Of a stretch of DNA of 64,000 nt, positions 44,115-52,541 are shown in pieces (position 1 is the stretch's first letter; each line of letters opens with the position of its first letter). The notes under the pieces were generated by a model. It worked only from the letters and a program-made list of their open reading frames with translations, was not told the DNA's origin and did not search any database. The translations under genes and the position numbers were made by a program. The DNA is from Waddlia chondrophila WSU 86-1044 (GTDB taxonomy: Bacteria > Chlamydiota > Chlamydiia > Chlamydiales > CAMCWV01). The stretch lies in NCBI GenBank assembly GCA_945882915.1, contig CAMCWV010000003.1, forward strand, positions 1 through 64,000, given 5' to 3'.

Positions 44115-44384
44115 CTATTTTTTGATCTTCAAGCGAACGATGAGGTTTTGGTAACGTTCGGTATCTGTTGAATTCAAGTAATCCAAAAGCTTCCGACGTT
44201 GTCCTACAAGCTTCAGTAAAGAAAGTCTAGAATGGCTGTCTTTGGAGGTGATTTTCAAATGTTCAGTAAGTTCAACGATTCTTTCTGTTAAAATAGCAAT
44301 CTGAACGTCGGCAGAACCAGTATCCTTTTCATGAAGCTGAAATTTCTTGGTAATTTCTTCTTTGACGCTCTTATCTAAGGACAT
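44115..44384 (-). CDS. rpsO: Ribosomal protein uS15, copy 1
   Basis: Binds 16S rRNA early in 30S assembly. 89 residues with [19 protein letters not shown] and [19 protein letters not shown], complete and canonical. Ribosome site GGTGGGAGG. This is the copy next to pnp; a second complete gene lies 206 bases upstream. Confidence 0.96.
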   Translation of the reverse strand: MSLDKSVKEEITKKFQLHEKDTGSADVQIAILTERIVELTEHLKITSKDSHSRLSLLKLVGQRRKLLDYLNSTDTERYQNLIVRLKIKK

Positions 44385-44436
44385 GAAAACCTCCCACCTT
44401 TCTTTTGTAGAAAATACTTGCAGACCACACTCTTTT

Positions 44437-44536
44437 TATATACTCCTCGTGGCTGAAAATGTGAACTTGGACGGCGCCAAAGCCCCGGGGCTTTGGCGCC
44501 AGTTCAAATTCCCGTTTTCAAATACAAGGAGTATAT
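44437..44536. repeat. Element A, copy A17 (degenerate arms)
   Basis: Arms are altered (left CCTCGTGGCTGAAAATG, right TTTTCAAATACAAGGAG) and no longer match each other; the GGCGCCAAAGCCCCGGGGCTTTGGCGCC core is perfect. It lies between the two rpsO genes. Confidence 0.9.
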
Positions 44537-44540
44537 GTAT

Positions 44541-44575
44541 GAAAAAAGAAACCGGCTCCTTTTAAAGGGCCGGCT
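44541..44575 (-). terminator. Intrinsic terminator of rpsO copy 2
   Basis: Read on the minus strand: GCCGGCCCTT / AGGAGCCGG stem (one bulge) followed by TTTCTTTTTT, starting about 15 bases after the rpsO copy 2 stop. Confidence 0.7.
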
Positions 44576-44590
44576 AACTTCTGAAAACAC

Positions 44591-44860
44591 TTACTTTCTA
44601 AGGCCTAGCGCCTGAATGAGCTCTACGTAACGCTCTGTAGCTGTCGATCTGAGGTAATTCAGATGTCGGCGACGCTGAGAAACGAGCTTAACCAGCGAAA
44701 GGCGTGAATGGTGATCTTTTTTTGCAGTTGCCAAATGTTCGTTAATTTCATTGATTCTCTTTGTCAAAAGAGCAATCTGAACATCAGCAGATCCTGTATC
44801 TTTGTCGTGAATCTGATGTGTTTTAACCAGTTCTTCTTTTGAAGTTTGAGCTAAAGACAT
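44591..44860 (-). CDS. rpsO: Ribosomal protein uS15, copy 2
   Basis: 89 residues, complete: [19 protein letters not shown] and [19 protein letters not shown]. It is roughly 60% identical to copy 1 by eye, the same length, and both keep the rRNA-binding residues. An intrinsic terminator follows. The divergence is too large for a recent duplication. Confidence 0.95.
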   Translation of the reverse strand: MSLAQTSKEELVKTHQIHDKDTGSADVQIALLTKRINEINEHLATAKKDHHSRLSLVKLVSQRRRHLNYLRSTATERYVELIQALGLRK

Positions 44861-44877
44861 GCAAGTATCTCCCGTTA

Positions 44878-44909
44878 ATTATAGCGCTTGTATAGGCTGT
44901 TATGTTCAA
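44878..44909 (-). promoter_or_regulatory. Possible promoter of rpsO copy 2
   Basis: On the minus strand, TATAAT at 44878-44883 with TTGAAC at 44904-44909; the 20-base spacer is longer than optimal. Located about 20-50 bases upstream of the gene. Confidence 0.3.
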
Positions 44910-45018
44910 TTGAGCTGTTATATGTTGCAAAAAGAAACAGTATAACAAGAAATGGCTTAAGAATTCAAGGATAATCGCACACTTGATACGCCTTTTGGCC
45001 TGCCTTTTAACGAGTAGT

Positions 45019-45267
45019 TTAAACCTTGGTGTCAAGGACAATTTCGAGGTAAGGAGGGCGTAGGTTCATGGGGTCGCGCTGCATTACGACCCTAAACGGG
45101 ATAGTCACCCGCCCAAGGTGCTTTTCTTCCATAAGCTCTTCGTAGACTTTCTGTCTAAGCCCGTCTGTCGCTGGCTGGCTCATGTATTTTTCAAGAATCT
45201 TCTTGATATACGCCTGCTCACCATCACGATGGATATTTTTGCCATAAAAAGGCTGATGATGACTCAT
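45019..45267 (-). CDS. Small conserved protein of unknown function
   Basis: 82 residues, basic and soluble, with AYIKKILEKYMSQPATDGLRQKVYEELMEEKHLGRVTIPFRVVMQRDP. No domain recognised. It lies next to tadA, where C. trachomatis also has a small hypothetical gene (from memory). Divergent from tadA, 54 bases apart. Confidence 0.75.
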   Translation of the reverse strand: MSHHQPFYGKNIHRDGEQAYIKKILEKYMSQPATDGLRQKVYEELMEEKHLGRVTIPFRVVMQRDPMNLRPPYLEIVLDTKV

Positions 45268-45320
45268 AAATTCCTATTGCCTAAGATAGAGCTTTTTTAT
45301 GGGATTAAAAGCAGGATATC

Positions 45321-45824
45321 ATGAACGATCATTTTTCGCTGACTCCTCAAACAGAAGATGAAAAATTCATGCTCGAAGCGCTCAAAGAAGCACGCAAAGC
45401 CTTTCGAGCCGGCGAAGTGCCTATTGGAGCTGTAATGGTCTATGATGGCCGGGTCATAGCCCGCGGCCACAACCAGGTAGAGCTCCTCAAAGACGCCACC
45501 GCACACGCAGAAATGCTCTGCCTCACCTCGGGAAGTAGCGCCCTTCATAACTGGCGCCTCACCAACGCCACTCTTTACTGCACGGTAGAGCCTTGCTCAA
45601 TGTGTGCAGGCGCCCTGCTGCTCTCACGCGTTTCTACACTCGTTTGGGGAGCCCCTGACGTTCGCCATGGAGCTCATGGCAGCTGGGTGAACCTGCTTGA
45701 CCACCCCCACCCTTTCCATACGATTAAAGTTCGCAAAGGGGTCTTTGAAGAGCAGGCAGCTAGCTTGCTCAAGCAATTCTTTCAGGAACAGCGAAAGAAG
45801 GTTAAGGCTTCGCCTGGCTTTTAG
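45321..45824 (+). CDS. tadA: tRNA-specific adenosine deaminase
   Basis: Converts A34 to inosine in tRNA-Arg. Zinc deaminase motifs TAHAEMLCL (HAE) and PCSMCAGALLLSR (PCxxC) are intact; 167 residues. Its 3' end overlaps the convergent small gene by four bases. Confidence 0.95.
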   Translation: MNDHFSLTPQTEDEKFMLEALKEARKAFRAGEVPIGAVMVYDGRVIARGHNQVELLKDATAHAEMLCLTSGSSALHNWRLTNATLYCTVEPCSMCAGALLLSRVSTLVWGAPDVRHGAHGSWVNLLDHPHPFHTIKVRKGVFEEQAASLLKQFFQEQRKKVKASPGF

Positions 45825-46042
45825 CAAACCGCATTCTGGTCTCTTGCCCAAAGGGCCATTTGAACAGTGTGAATCCCCTCTAAAACACCCTCTTCATAAC
45901 GAAATTCTGGGCTATTTTCTAACTCCGGAAAATCGTTTGGCTGAAGAATGTCATCAGTGGTCAAATGGGGAATAATGCGCTGCGCGCAGCTCAAAACCTT
46001 CTTCTGTTGCCCTTCAAGAATTTCTGCAATGAGACTCTCCAT
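45821..46042 (-). CDS. Small conserved-looking protein of unknown function
   Basis: 73 residues, acidic: MESLIAEILEGQQKKVLSCAQRIIPHLTTDDILQP... and FRYEEGVLEGIHTVQMALWA. No domain recognised. It is 15 bases behind the rhomboid-like gene on the same strand, and its short overlap with tadA argues against spurious translation. Confidence 0.65.
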   Translation of the reverse strand: MESLIAEILEGQQKKVLSCAQRIIPHLTTDDILQPNDFPELENSPEFRYEEGVLEGIHTVQMALWARDQNAVC

Positions 46043-46057
46043 CTATACTCCGAACGC

Positions 46058-46954
46058 CTACCTTTGCTTATTCTTAGAAATCTTATCCATCCTGGCTCGC
46101 TCTCTTCCACTTAGAGCCTTTTCCCCGTGCTTAGAAATTTTAGCGAGCATCACATCAATAAACTCGTCATCATCAAGCACAGCCTCTCCCGTTTTGATAT
46201 CAAAAATCTTGGACTGAGAGTAACTCTCAGAGGTTCGCTGGGGCTGATTCTTTTCGCGAAAAAAACTCCCCACACCAGCCAAAACCCCATCAAAACGGTG
46301 CGTCCATGTAAACGGACCGCGCAGATCCCAAGCCAAAACGCCGTACAAATACCCAATAATTGCCCCTGAAAAGTCATTTACAAAGAATGGCAAAGTCCCT
46401 TGAGAATAGTTCATTAGAAACGATAGCCCGAGAAAAATAACCAACACCAACTTGGCCTTAATAGGAAAGAGGAGCATGAAAGAGGCTTCCACATCGGGAT
46501 AGAGCATCGTCCACACAGTCATAAAAGCAAAAACAACCGAGAAAAGCCCCCCAAGAGGGCGGGGGTCGCCAAGCACAGCAAGCAGTCCTAAAGTAACAAG
46601 CCCAGAGACGACCCCACTCACAAAAAACAGTCGCAAAACAGGCTTAGCCCCCATCTGAGCAAGGAGCGTTGTCCCTAAAATCCAAATGAGATACCGGCTA
46701 AACAACACCTCTAAAATAAGAGAGGTCGTAATCCCTCCTGTCGTCAGGTTTATGAAGAGATAAGTAACCGGTTCAAATAAGTAATAATGGCGCATGCCTG
46801 ACAAGGAAACAGCAAGAAAATCCTGACTTCCCCAAGCTCCTGTCCAAGAAGCAATCATTGGGTCAAAAAGGGCTGACATTAAGCTTGTTATACAAGTTAT
46901 GATAACCAGCCAAATGATGAGTCTTGGGGTACGTTCTGAAGTTAATAGCGCCAT
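46058..46954 (-). CDS. Rhomboid-like membrane protein lacking a clear catalytic Ser
   Basis: 298 residues with six membrane segments in the first about 205, arranged like rhomboid proteases (FEPVTYLFINLTTGG, LIWILGTTLLAQMG, FFVSGVVSGLV, PLGGLFSVVFAFM). The GxSG serine motif appears only as GGLFSVV, and the TM6 His position reads DFSGAIIGYLYG, so proteolytic activity is doubtful. The soluble tail ends DDDEFIDVMLAKISKHGEKALSGRERARMDKI, similar to tails on bacterial rhomboids. Probably an inactive rhomboid-fold protein. Confidence 0.7.
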   Translation of the reverse strand: MALLTSERTPRLIIWLVIITCITSLMSALFDPMIASWTGAWGSQDFLAVSLSGMRHYYLFEPVTYLFINLTTGGITTSLILEVLFSRYLIWILGTTLLAQMGAKPVLRLFFVSGVVSGLVTLGLLAVLGDPRPLGGLFSVVFAFMTVWTMLYPDVEASFMLLFPIKAKLVLVIFLGLSFLMNYSQGTLPFFVNDFSGAIIGYLYGVLAWDLRGPFTWTHRFDGVLAGVGSFFREKNQPQRTSESYSQSKIFDIKTGEAVLDDDEFIDVMLAKISKHGEKALSGRERARMDKISKNKQR

Positions 46955-46973
46955 AATGGACCTTTTGATACGA

Positions 46974-47138
46974 TATATACTTCTCTTAGCTGGAAACGGG
47001 AATTTGGGCTAGCGCGAAAGCTCCCGCGGCTGAACGATCACAAGTGCCTTACTATTAGAAATACAAAGGGCACTTGCGATCATTTAGCCCCGGGGCTTTG
47101 GCGCCGTCCAAAGTCCCATTTTCAGCTAAGAAGAGTAT
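46974..47138. repeat. Element A, copy A18 (full length)
   Basis: Complete form with slightly mutated arms (left ATACTTCTCTTAG, right CTAAGAAGAGTAT), GGGCTAGCGCGAAAGC module and inner GATCACAAGTGCC hairpin. Between the divergent rhomboid-like and malic enzyme genes. Confidence 0.93.
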
Positions 47139-47167
47139 CTCTATTTTCATGAACACGGAGAGGAAAA

Positions 47168-48373
47168 ATGTCTACGTATTTCGAAAGATCTCTCACAATG
47201 CACGAAAACCTCCATGGCAAAATTGGGGTGAAAAGCAAATTTCCCATTGAGACCCTCCAAGACCTTTCAATTGCGTACACACCAGGCGTTGCGCGTCCTT
47301 GTGAGGTTATCGCTAAAGACCCAAAAAAAGCCAGAACACTTACACTAAAAAGAAACAGCGTTGCAGTTGTTTCTGATGGCTCAGCAGTACTTGGCCTAGG
47401 GAATATCGGGCCACTTGCAGCCATCCCTGTAATGGAAGGGAAAGCCATCCTCTTTAAACAATACGCCGATATCGACGCTTGGCCCATTTGCCTAAACACT
47501 CAAGATACTGACGAAATCATCCGTACTATCGAAAACATTTCCCCAGTATTTGGCGGAATAAACCTTGAGGATATTGCTGCGCCTCGCTGCTTTGAAATCG
47601 AAGCGCGCCTTCAAGATCTAGGCATTCCCGTTTTCCATGATGATCAGCATGGAACAGCTATTGTTCTTTTAGCTGCGCTACTCAACGCCTGCAGAGTCCT
47701 CGGCAAAAACCTTTGTGACCTAAAAGTCGTTATTAATGGCGCCGGAGCCGCCGGCACTGCCATTGCCCAGCTCCTTTGCGGCATTGGGTACGATAGCGAC
47801 AAATGCACTTCTGTTAAAGATGCCATTATCTGCGACTCTAAAGGGTCTATTTCAACCAAAAGACAAGACCTCTCACCAGAAAAGCGCGCTTTTCTGGCCT
47901 ATACTAACTCTGAAGACAGAGACGGCAGCATCCAAGATGTCATCGAAGGGATGGATGTCTTTGTAGGCGTAAGTAAAGGGGGGCTTTTAACAAGCCACGA
48001 CATTAAACGGATGGCTAAAGGCTCTATTGTTATGGCCATGGCCAACCCCGTCCCCGAAATCATGCCTGATGAGGCTTATAAAGGGGGCGCTGCCATTGTA
48101 GGAACAGGGCGAAGCGACCTTCCTAACCAAGTAAACAACGTCTTGGCATTCCCGGGGATTTTCAGAGGCGCACTGGACGCTAACGCTCCTCGCATCACCC
48201 CTAACATGAAGCTTGCAGCTGCCTACGCCTTATCGAAGTTTGTCTCAAGACCTACCGAAGACCACATCCTCCCAAGCCCCCTTAACAGACAAGTCGCCTT
48301 TGCAGTGGCTGCGGCTGTCAAAGAGGTTGCTTTAAGAGAAATGGCCGAGGCCGTCCTCGTCGCCTCTTACTAG
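47168..48373 (+). CDS. Malic enzyme (short NAD(P)-dependent form)
   Basis: Oxidatively decarboxylates malate to pyruvate. [39 protein letters not shown], the catalytic-metal region [14 protein letters not shown] and [11 protein letters not shown], and the Rossmann [15 protein letters not shown] are typical. 401 residues, without the phosphotransacetylase tail of MaeB. Ribosome site GGAGAGG. A few positions that split NAD from NADP enzymes cannot be read with confidence. Confidence 0.94.
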   Translation: MSTYFERSLTMHENLHGKIGVKSKFPIETLQDLSIAYTPGVARPCEVIAKDPKKARTLTLKRNSVAVVSDGSAVLGLGNIGPLAAIPVMEGKAILFKQYADIDAWPICLNTQDTDEIIRTIENISPVFGGINLEDIAAPRCFEIEARLQDLGIPVFHDDQHGTAIVLLAALLNACRVLGKNLCDLKVVINGAGAAGTAIAQLLCGIGYDSDKCTSVKDAIICDSKGSISTKRQDLSPEKRAFLAYTNSEDRDGSIQDVIEGMDVFVGVSKGGLLTSHDIKRMAKGSIVMAMANPVPEIMPDEAYKGGAAIVGTGRSDLPNQVNNVLAFPGIFRGALDANAPRITPNMKLAAAYALSKFVSRPTEDHILPSPLNRQVAFAVAAAVKEVALREMAEAVLVASY

Positions 48374-48564
48374 AAGCCAGACGCAGAGAAAAGTAGGAAT
48401 ACGCCAAGCAGAATTGACCCAAGAGGGCAAGATCTGAATTCCTAAAAAAACTCATTGAAAAGAGCGCTTTAGGGCAATCGCATGAACTAAGAATCTACGC
48501 GAAGCAAGGCTCTTTAGACCAAACACGCGTAAGTTATTAGTAGGATCGAGCGAAGCTCGATCCT

Positions 48565-48712
48565 TGGAGTGCTGGGACTTGTCCTAGCCTTGTTAGGACT
48601 CGACATGTCGAGTTCGTTCAGCCTTAGTAAGCAACAGTTTCGTACAGTCCTCGACATGTCGAGGACTGATAAAAGCGTTGGACTTGTCCCAGCACTCCAA
48701 AGAGCTGCACGC
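48565..48712. repeat. Repeat family G, copy G2
   Basis: Arms CTTGGAGTGCTGGGACTTGTCC and GGACTTGTCCCAGCACTCCAA enclose two ACTCGACATGTCGAG-type palindromes. The arms match the hairpin at 6451-6526, which lacks the inner part. Confidence 0.75.
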
Positions 48713-48733
48713 TTGCGCGCTTGCTCCTTAATA

Positions 48734-48765
48734 AAGCCCAGACCCTCTCAGTCTGGGCTTTTTTT
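48734..48765 (+). terminator. Intrinsic terminator
   Basis: AAGCCCAGAC / GTCTGGGCTT stem, seven-base loop, followed by a T-run on the plus strand. It would end transcription coming from the malic enzyme gene before it enters ftsH; the opposite side has only TTTATTA. Confidence 0.8.
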
Positions 48766-48785
48766 AGACCTTACCTTTTAGGAGG

Positions 48786-51512
48786 TTAGGTTGCCGGAGC
48801 GACTTCGGTTTTTAGCGCCCCTTCCACTAGAGGGGGCGGCGGTGGTGGTAAGACCTCAGGCTTCTTATGCAGTGCCTTTGCAGCCTCTACGCGCCCTTTC
48901 TTGTCTTCGGCGTTCCACTCGTTTTTAATGATCTTCTGGATATCTTCCGCATCAAGCGTTTCGAATTCCATAAGCATCGCTGTCATAAGCTCAACTTGGT
49001 CACGATGCTCAATAATAATATCCTTAGCCGCCTTATGAGCCTCTGTCATGATCCTTTGGATTTCTTCATCAATAGCGCGCGCCGTAAACTCAGAATAGGT
49101 CCTTTCTTGATAGTTAGTCATCCCAAGATACTGCCCACTTTCACTACGTGTATCGTAAGCAATGAGGCCGAGCTTATCACTCATCCCCCACTCACAAACC
49201 ATCGCACGTGCAAGGCGGGTTGCCTCCCGAATGTCCTGCTGCGCGCCACTTGAGACGTCTTTAACAAAGATCTCTTCTGCAACACGCCCGCCCATAAGAA
49301 TAGCTAAACGATCCTGCAGCTCTATTTTCCAATGGCTTAAACGGTTCTTCTCGGGAAGGAAGTGTGTTGCTCCAAGAGAAAAGCCGCGAGGAACTACCGT
49401 TACTTTATGAACAGGGTCGCTATGCTTACATACCAAACCGACAATCGCATGCCCAGACTCGTGGTAAGCAGTTGTCTTTCTTTCTGCCAAGTCAACCTCT
49501 AGGCTTCGGCGCTCTTTTCCATAACGCACTTTATCACAAGCCTCAGCCATTTCTACTGCAGTTACAGCCAAACGACCCGTTCTTGCAGCAAGTAAGGCGG
49601 CTTCGTTAAGAAGATTGGCTAGATCGGCCCCTGACATCCCCGGCGTACCACGAGCAATCCCTTTAAGATCAACACTAGGGTCTAACTTAATCTTGCGCGC
49701 GTGAACTTTGAGAATCTCATACCTTCCATTTAGATCAGGCAGGTCAAGAATCACGCGTCTGTCAAAACGTCCTGGACGAAGCAATGCTTTGTCGAGAACA
49801 TCCGGACGGTTGGTTGCCGCCATGAGAATAACCCCTTCATTCGTATCAAAACCATCCATCTCGACAAGGAGCTGGTTAAGGGTTTGCTCACGCTCATCAT
49901 GACCGCCACCAATACCGGCGCCGCGGTGTCTGCCTACAGCATCGATCTCGTCCATGAAAATGATACAAGGAGCATTTTTCTTTGCTTGCTCGAACATATC
50001 GCGGATACGACTTGCACCAACCCCAACAAACATCTCAACGAAATCGGAACCTGAAATGGAGAAGAAGGGACGATCGGCCTCACCAGCAACAGCCCTTGCA
50101 ATAAGAGTCTTCCCCGTCCCTGGAGGCCCAACACACAACACCCCTTTAGGAATGCGACCACCCAAAGAGGTGAACTTTCCGGGGTTCTTTAAGAATTCCA
50201 CGATCTCTTGAAGCTCTTCTTTTGCTTCATCGCAGCCAGCAACATCCTTGAATGTTACACCTCCCTTGTCTTTTGTCAGCAGCTTAGCAGGCGACTTGCC
50301 AAAGTTCATGGCACCGCCACCTCCGCCCTTCATTTGACGCGAGAAGATGAAATAAAGAAGCAGAACAACAAGAATAACAGGCATTACAGTGAAAAGATAA
50401 CCGACGTAATTTGGAGCCGGTTCTTCACTCTTAAATGTCTTTTCTAAAACAAGATTGCGCGGCTGATCTGGAGCTTTAAATACCGCTCCACGGTTAGCGT
50501 CAAACGCAGTCCACTCTTCTTGAACACCTTTAAACCAATGGCTGAAAGTCTCAGAATCTTGTCTTTCAAGCGCCCGTGTCGAAAGTTCTTGGTTGTTGAA
50601 GAACCAGATCACATTAACAACCGCTTCTCTCGCCTTTTCAAGCTGAGCACTATTCTGCTCCAGATTCGTTACCAGTTGCTGCTCTCTATCAAGATCGGCT
50701 TTGTAATTTCTGACGCTGCGTAGCTGACCTAATCTAACATGGTTACGAACCTCATCAAGCTCTGAGGTGATTTCTCGGAGCGATGTGAGGGTGCCTTCAT
50801 AAACGGCAACCTTTTCAGACAAGGTTTTAGAGGGTTTTTCGGTATCTAAAACATCTTTCTGCAGGGCTTTTAGCGTTTGCTTAAGCGGCTCAGTTCCAAT
50901 TCCCAAAGTAGGAGCTCTGAAATTGCGTACAAGTTCTTCGACATCAACACCAAACTGATCAACAACACCTGCATTAGAAGAAGATTTAACGCTTCCTAGC
51001 TTAGCTTCAAGATCAGAAAGGCTCGTAATCCCCTTATCCGACATCTGAGAAAGGATAATTCCATTTTCACGTCCAGGAGTATCGTATACAGCTCCTACAA
51101 CCCTGTAGCCACCAGCTGGAAACGGAATGCCGCTGAGCTGCAAAAACCAATCAGCTGCATCGCGAATAAAAACTTGCTGCTGCGCAAGCTGCTCGTTAAC
51201 ACTTGCCTGCTCATCAATAAGCTGGTGGTGCTCCTGAAGAAGGGAAAGATATTTGAACCGCTTCTTCCCCTCTTCAGTTTCGCGCTCACGAAACTTACCG
51301 GTAAATGTAACAAGATTATCGTTAAGGGAAATCTTGCGGCTGTCTTCTGGCTGAAGCAAATTCAAATTAACCAAATGCTCGAGCTGATAGCTAAATGCAA
51401 CATTTGCCACCCTCCCCTGCATGAAGTTTTGAAGGGTAATGATGACGAGAATCATCGCTACCAAAAATAGTAGAAAACCGCCAGAAAAGCTTTTTTTGGA
51501 TTCAGGATTCAT
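48786..51512 (-). CDS. ftsH: ATP-dependent zinc metalloprotease FtsH
   Basis: Membrane AAA+ protease degrading misassembled membrane and regulatory proteins. 908 residues, well above the usual 600-700 but like chlamydial FtsH, because the periplasmic part between TM1 (residues 12-28) and TM2 (about 375-395) is about 350 residues long and contains coiled-coil stretches. AAA motifs [27 protein letters not shown] and the [23 protein letters not shown], and the zinc site HESGHAIVG, are intact. Proline-rich tail (PPPPPPL). Confidence 0.96.
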   Translation of the reverse strand: MNPESKKSFSGGFLLFLVAMILVIITLQNFMQGRVANVAFSYQLEHLVNLNLLQPEDSRKISLNDNLVTFTGKFRERETEEGKKRFKYLSLLQEHHQLIDEQASVNEQLAQQQVFIRDAADWFLQLSGIPFPAGGYRVVGAVYDTPGRENGIILSQMSDKGITSLSDLEAKLGSVKSSSNAGVVDQFGVDVEELVRNFRAPTLGIGTEPLKQTLKALQKDVLDTEKPSKTLSEKVAVYEGTLTSLREITSELDEVRNHVRLGQLRSVRNYKADLDREQQLVTNLEQNSAQLEKAREAVVNVIWFFNNQELSTRALERQDSETFSHWFKGVQEEWTAFDANRGAVFKAPDQPRNLVLEKTFKSEEPAPNYVGYLFTVMPVILVVLLLYFIFSRQMKGGGGGAMNFGKSPAKLLTKDKGGVTFKDVAGCDEAKEELQEIVEFLKNPGKFTSLGGRIPKGVLCVGPPGTGKTLIARAVAGEADRPFFSISGSDFVEMFVGVGASRIRDMFEQAKKNAPCIIFMDEIDAVGRHRGAGIGGGHDEREQTLNQLLVEMDGFDTNEGVILMAATNRPDVLDKALLRPGRFDRRVILDLPDLNGRYEILKVHARKIKLDPSVDLKGIARGTPGMSGADLANLLNEAALLAARTGRLAVTAVEMAEACDKVRYGKERRSLEVDLAERKTTAYHESGHAIVGLVCKHSDPVHKVTVVPRGFSLGATHFLPEKNRLSHWKIELQDRLAILMGGRVAEEIFVKDVSSGAQQDIREATRLARAMVCEWGMSDKLGLIAYDTRSESGQYLGMTNYQERTYSEFTARAIDEEIQRIMTEAHKAAKDIIIEHRDQVELMTAMLMEFETLDAEDIQKIIKNEWNAEDKKGRVEAAKALHKKPEVLPPPPPPLVEGALKTEVAPAT

Positions 51513-51660
51513 CAGGACGCCATGGTTTTTCTTAGAAAACTTAAACTATAACAAAGAATCCTTTCACCAGCAACAAGAAGCAAATGCCCCTGCATGTTTA
51601 GTAAAAAAAAAGAACATGCTAGCCTTTTGTTCCTGTATTTTCTTATCGCTCTAGGTGAGG

Positions 51661-51761
51661 TATATACTCCGCTTAGCTGAAAACGGGAATTTGGGCTAGC
51701 GCGAAAGCTCCCGGGGCTTTGGCGCCGTCCAAATTCCCGTTTTCAGCTAAGCGGAGCATAT
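51661..51761. repeat. Element A, copy A19
   Basis: GCTTAG arms, GGGCTAGCGCGAAAGC and GGCTTTGGCGCCG modules. Its right end (GCGGAGCATAT) abuts the 5'-truncated GxxExxY reading frame. Confidence 0.95.
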
Positions 51762-52025
51762 GAGCTGCGACCCAGAAAATTAAGGGTAGAACCTCAGAAA
51801 TCGGTGCCAGTGTTTTATATAGATGTGACGCTTGATTGCGGATATCGCGTTGATTTAGTTGTTGAAGGTCAAGTCATTGTAGAAATCAAGTCTGTGACCA
51901 GTCTTGCTTCGATTCATGAGTCGCAGTTGCTTTCCTATCTAAAGCTATCTGATTGTAAAATTGGCCTTCTGATTAATTTTAATGTAAAAATTCTCAAGGA
52001 CGGCATTCGACGAATGAGGGCTTGA
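51759..52025 (+). pseudogene. GxxExxY family protein, N-terminal part lost at an element A
   Basis: Reading from the element junction gives ELRPRKLRVEPQKS then VPVFYIDVTLDCGYRVDLVVEGQVIVEIKSV ... QLLSYLKLSDCKIGLLINFNVKILKDGIRRM, the C-terminal two thirds of the PD-(D/E)XK-like GxxExxY family (normally about 120-130 residues). The defining GxxExxY segment is missing, and nothing resembling it lies on the other side of the element. A GTG at 51804 could start a 73-residue remnant but has no ribosome site. Function of intact members is unclear. Confidence 0.8.
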
Positions 52026-52150
52026 TTATTCTCTGTGAGCTCTGTGGTTAAAAAAATTACAAGCTTGAGACTAGTGGTCTGTCAATATTGACAAACCACT
52101 AGCTAGAACTGTTGTGCCCCGACGAAGGAGTGGTATGTGAACTGTTACAA

Positions 52151-52378
52151 AAAAGAGAAGAGGCCCGTAGCAATTAAAGGGCTGCCCTCTCCAGAAGGTA
52201 ACGTGGGCAGACTTTGGTCTGGGATCTAACCTGCCACCAAGCAAACGTTTGCTGTAGGCTTCGGTCTGAAATCCCAGACCTTAGGCGGCCCACGTCACCT
52301 TCTAGAGAGGGCAAACGCTAACGCCGCGGGAGCTTTCGCGCTAGTCCAAATTCCCGTTTTCAGCTACGAGGAGTATAT
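52151..52378. repeat. Element A, copy A20 (family C nested, left arm lost)
   Basis: Contains the long family C inverted repeat (CTCCAGAAGGTAACGTGG... / ...CCACGTCACCTTCTAGAG with CAAACGTTTG near the centre), then GCGGGAGCTTTCGCGCTAG and a right arm. The left arm is replaced by a family D site. The right end is shared with copy A21. Confidence 0.88.
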
Positions 52379-52541
52379 ACTCCTCGTAGCTGAAAATGGA
52401 AACTTGGACGGCGCCAAAGCCCCGGGGCTGAACGATCCTAAGCGCCCTTTGTATTTCTAATACTAAGGCACTTACGATCGTTCAGCCGCGGGAGCTTTCG
52501 CGCTAGTCCAAATTCCCGTTTTCAGCTACGAGGAGTATATA
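52374..52541. repeat. Element A, copy A21 (full length, fused to A20)
   Basis: Complete form. Its left end shares GAGTATATACTC with the right end of A20, so the two elements sit back to back with no spacer. Its right half encodes the last 13 residues and stop of TilS on the minus strand. Confidence 0.95.

Larger units (their letters stand above)
48374..48785. other. Convergent intergenic region with family G hairpins and terminator
   Basis: No gene. A GATCGAGCGAAGCTCGATC hairpin, then an inverted repeat of family G (48565-48712) with two nested CGACATGTCG palindromes inside, then an intrinsic terminator. It separates the convergent malic enzyme and ftsH genes. Confidence 0.65.
51513..52502. 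other. Repeat-rich gap between ftsH and tilS
   Basis: Contains the ftsH upstream region, element A copy A19, the truncated GxxExxY gene (51759-52025), a CTAGTGGTCTGTCAATATTGACA palindrome at about 52072-52105, a family D site (GTGAACTGTTAC at 52134-52146) and the composite elements A20 and A21. No complete gene. Confidence 0.7.
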
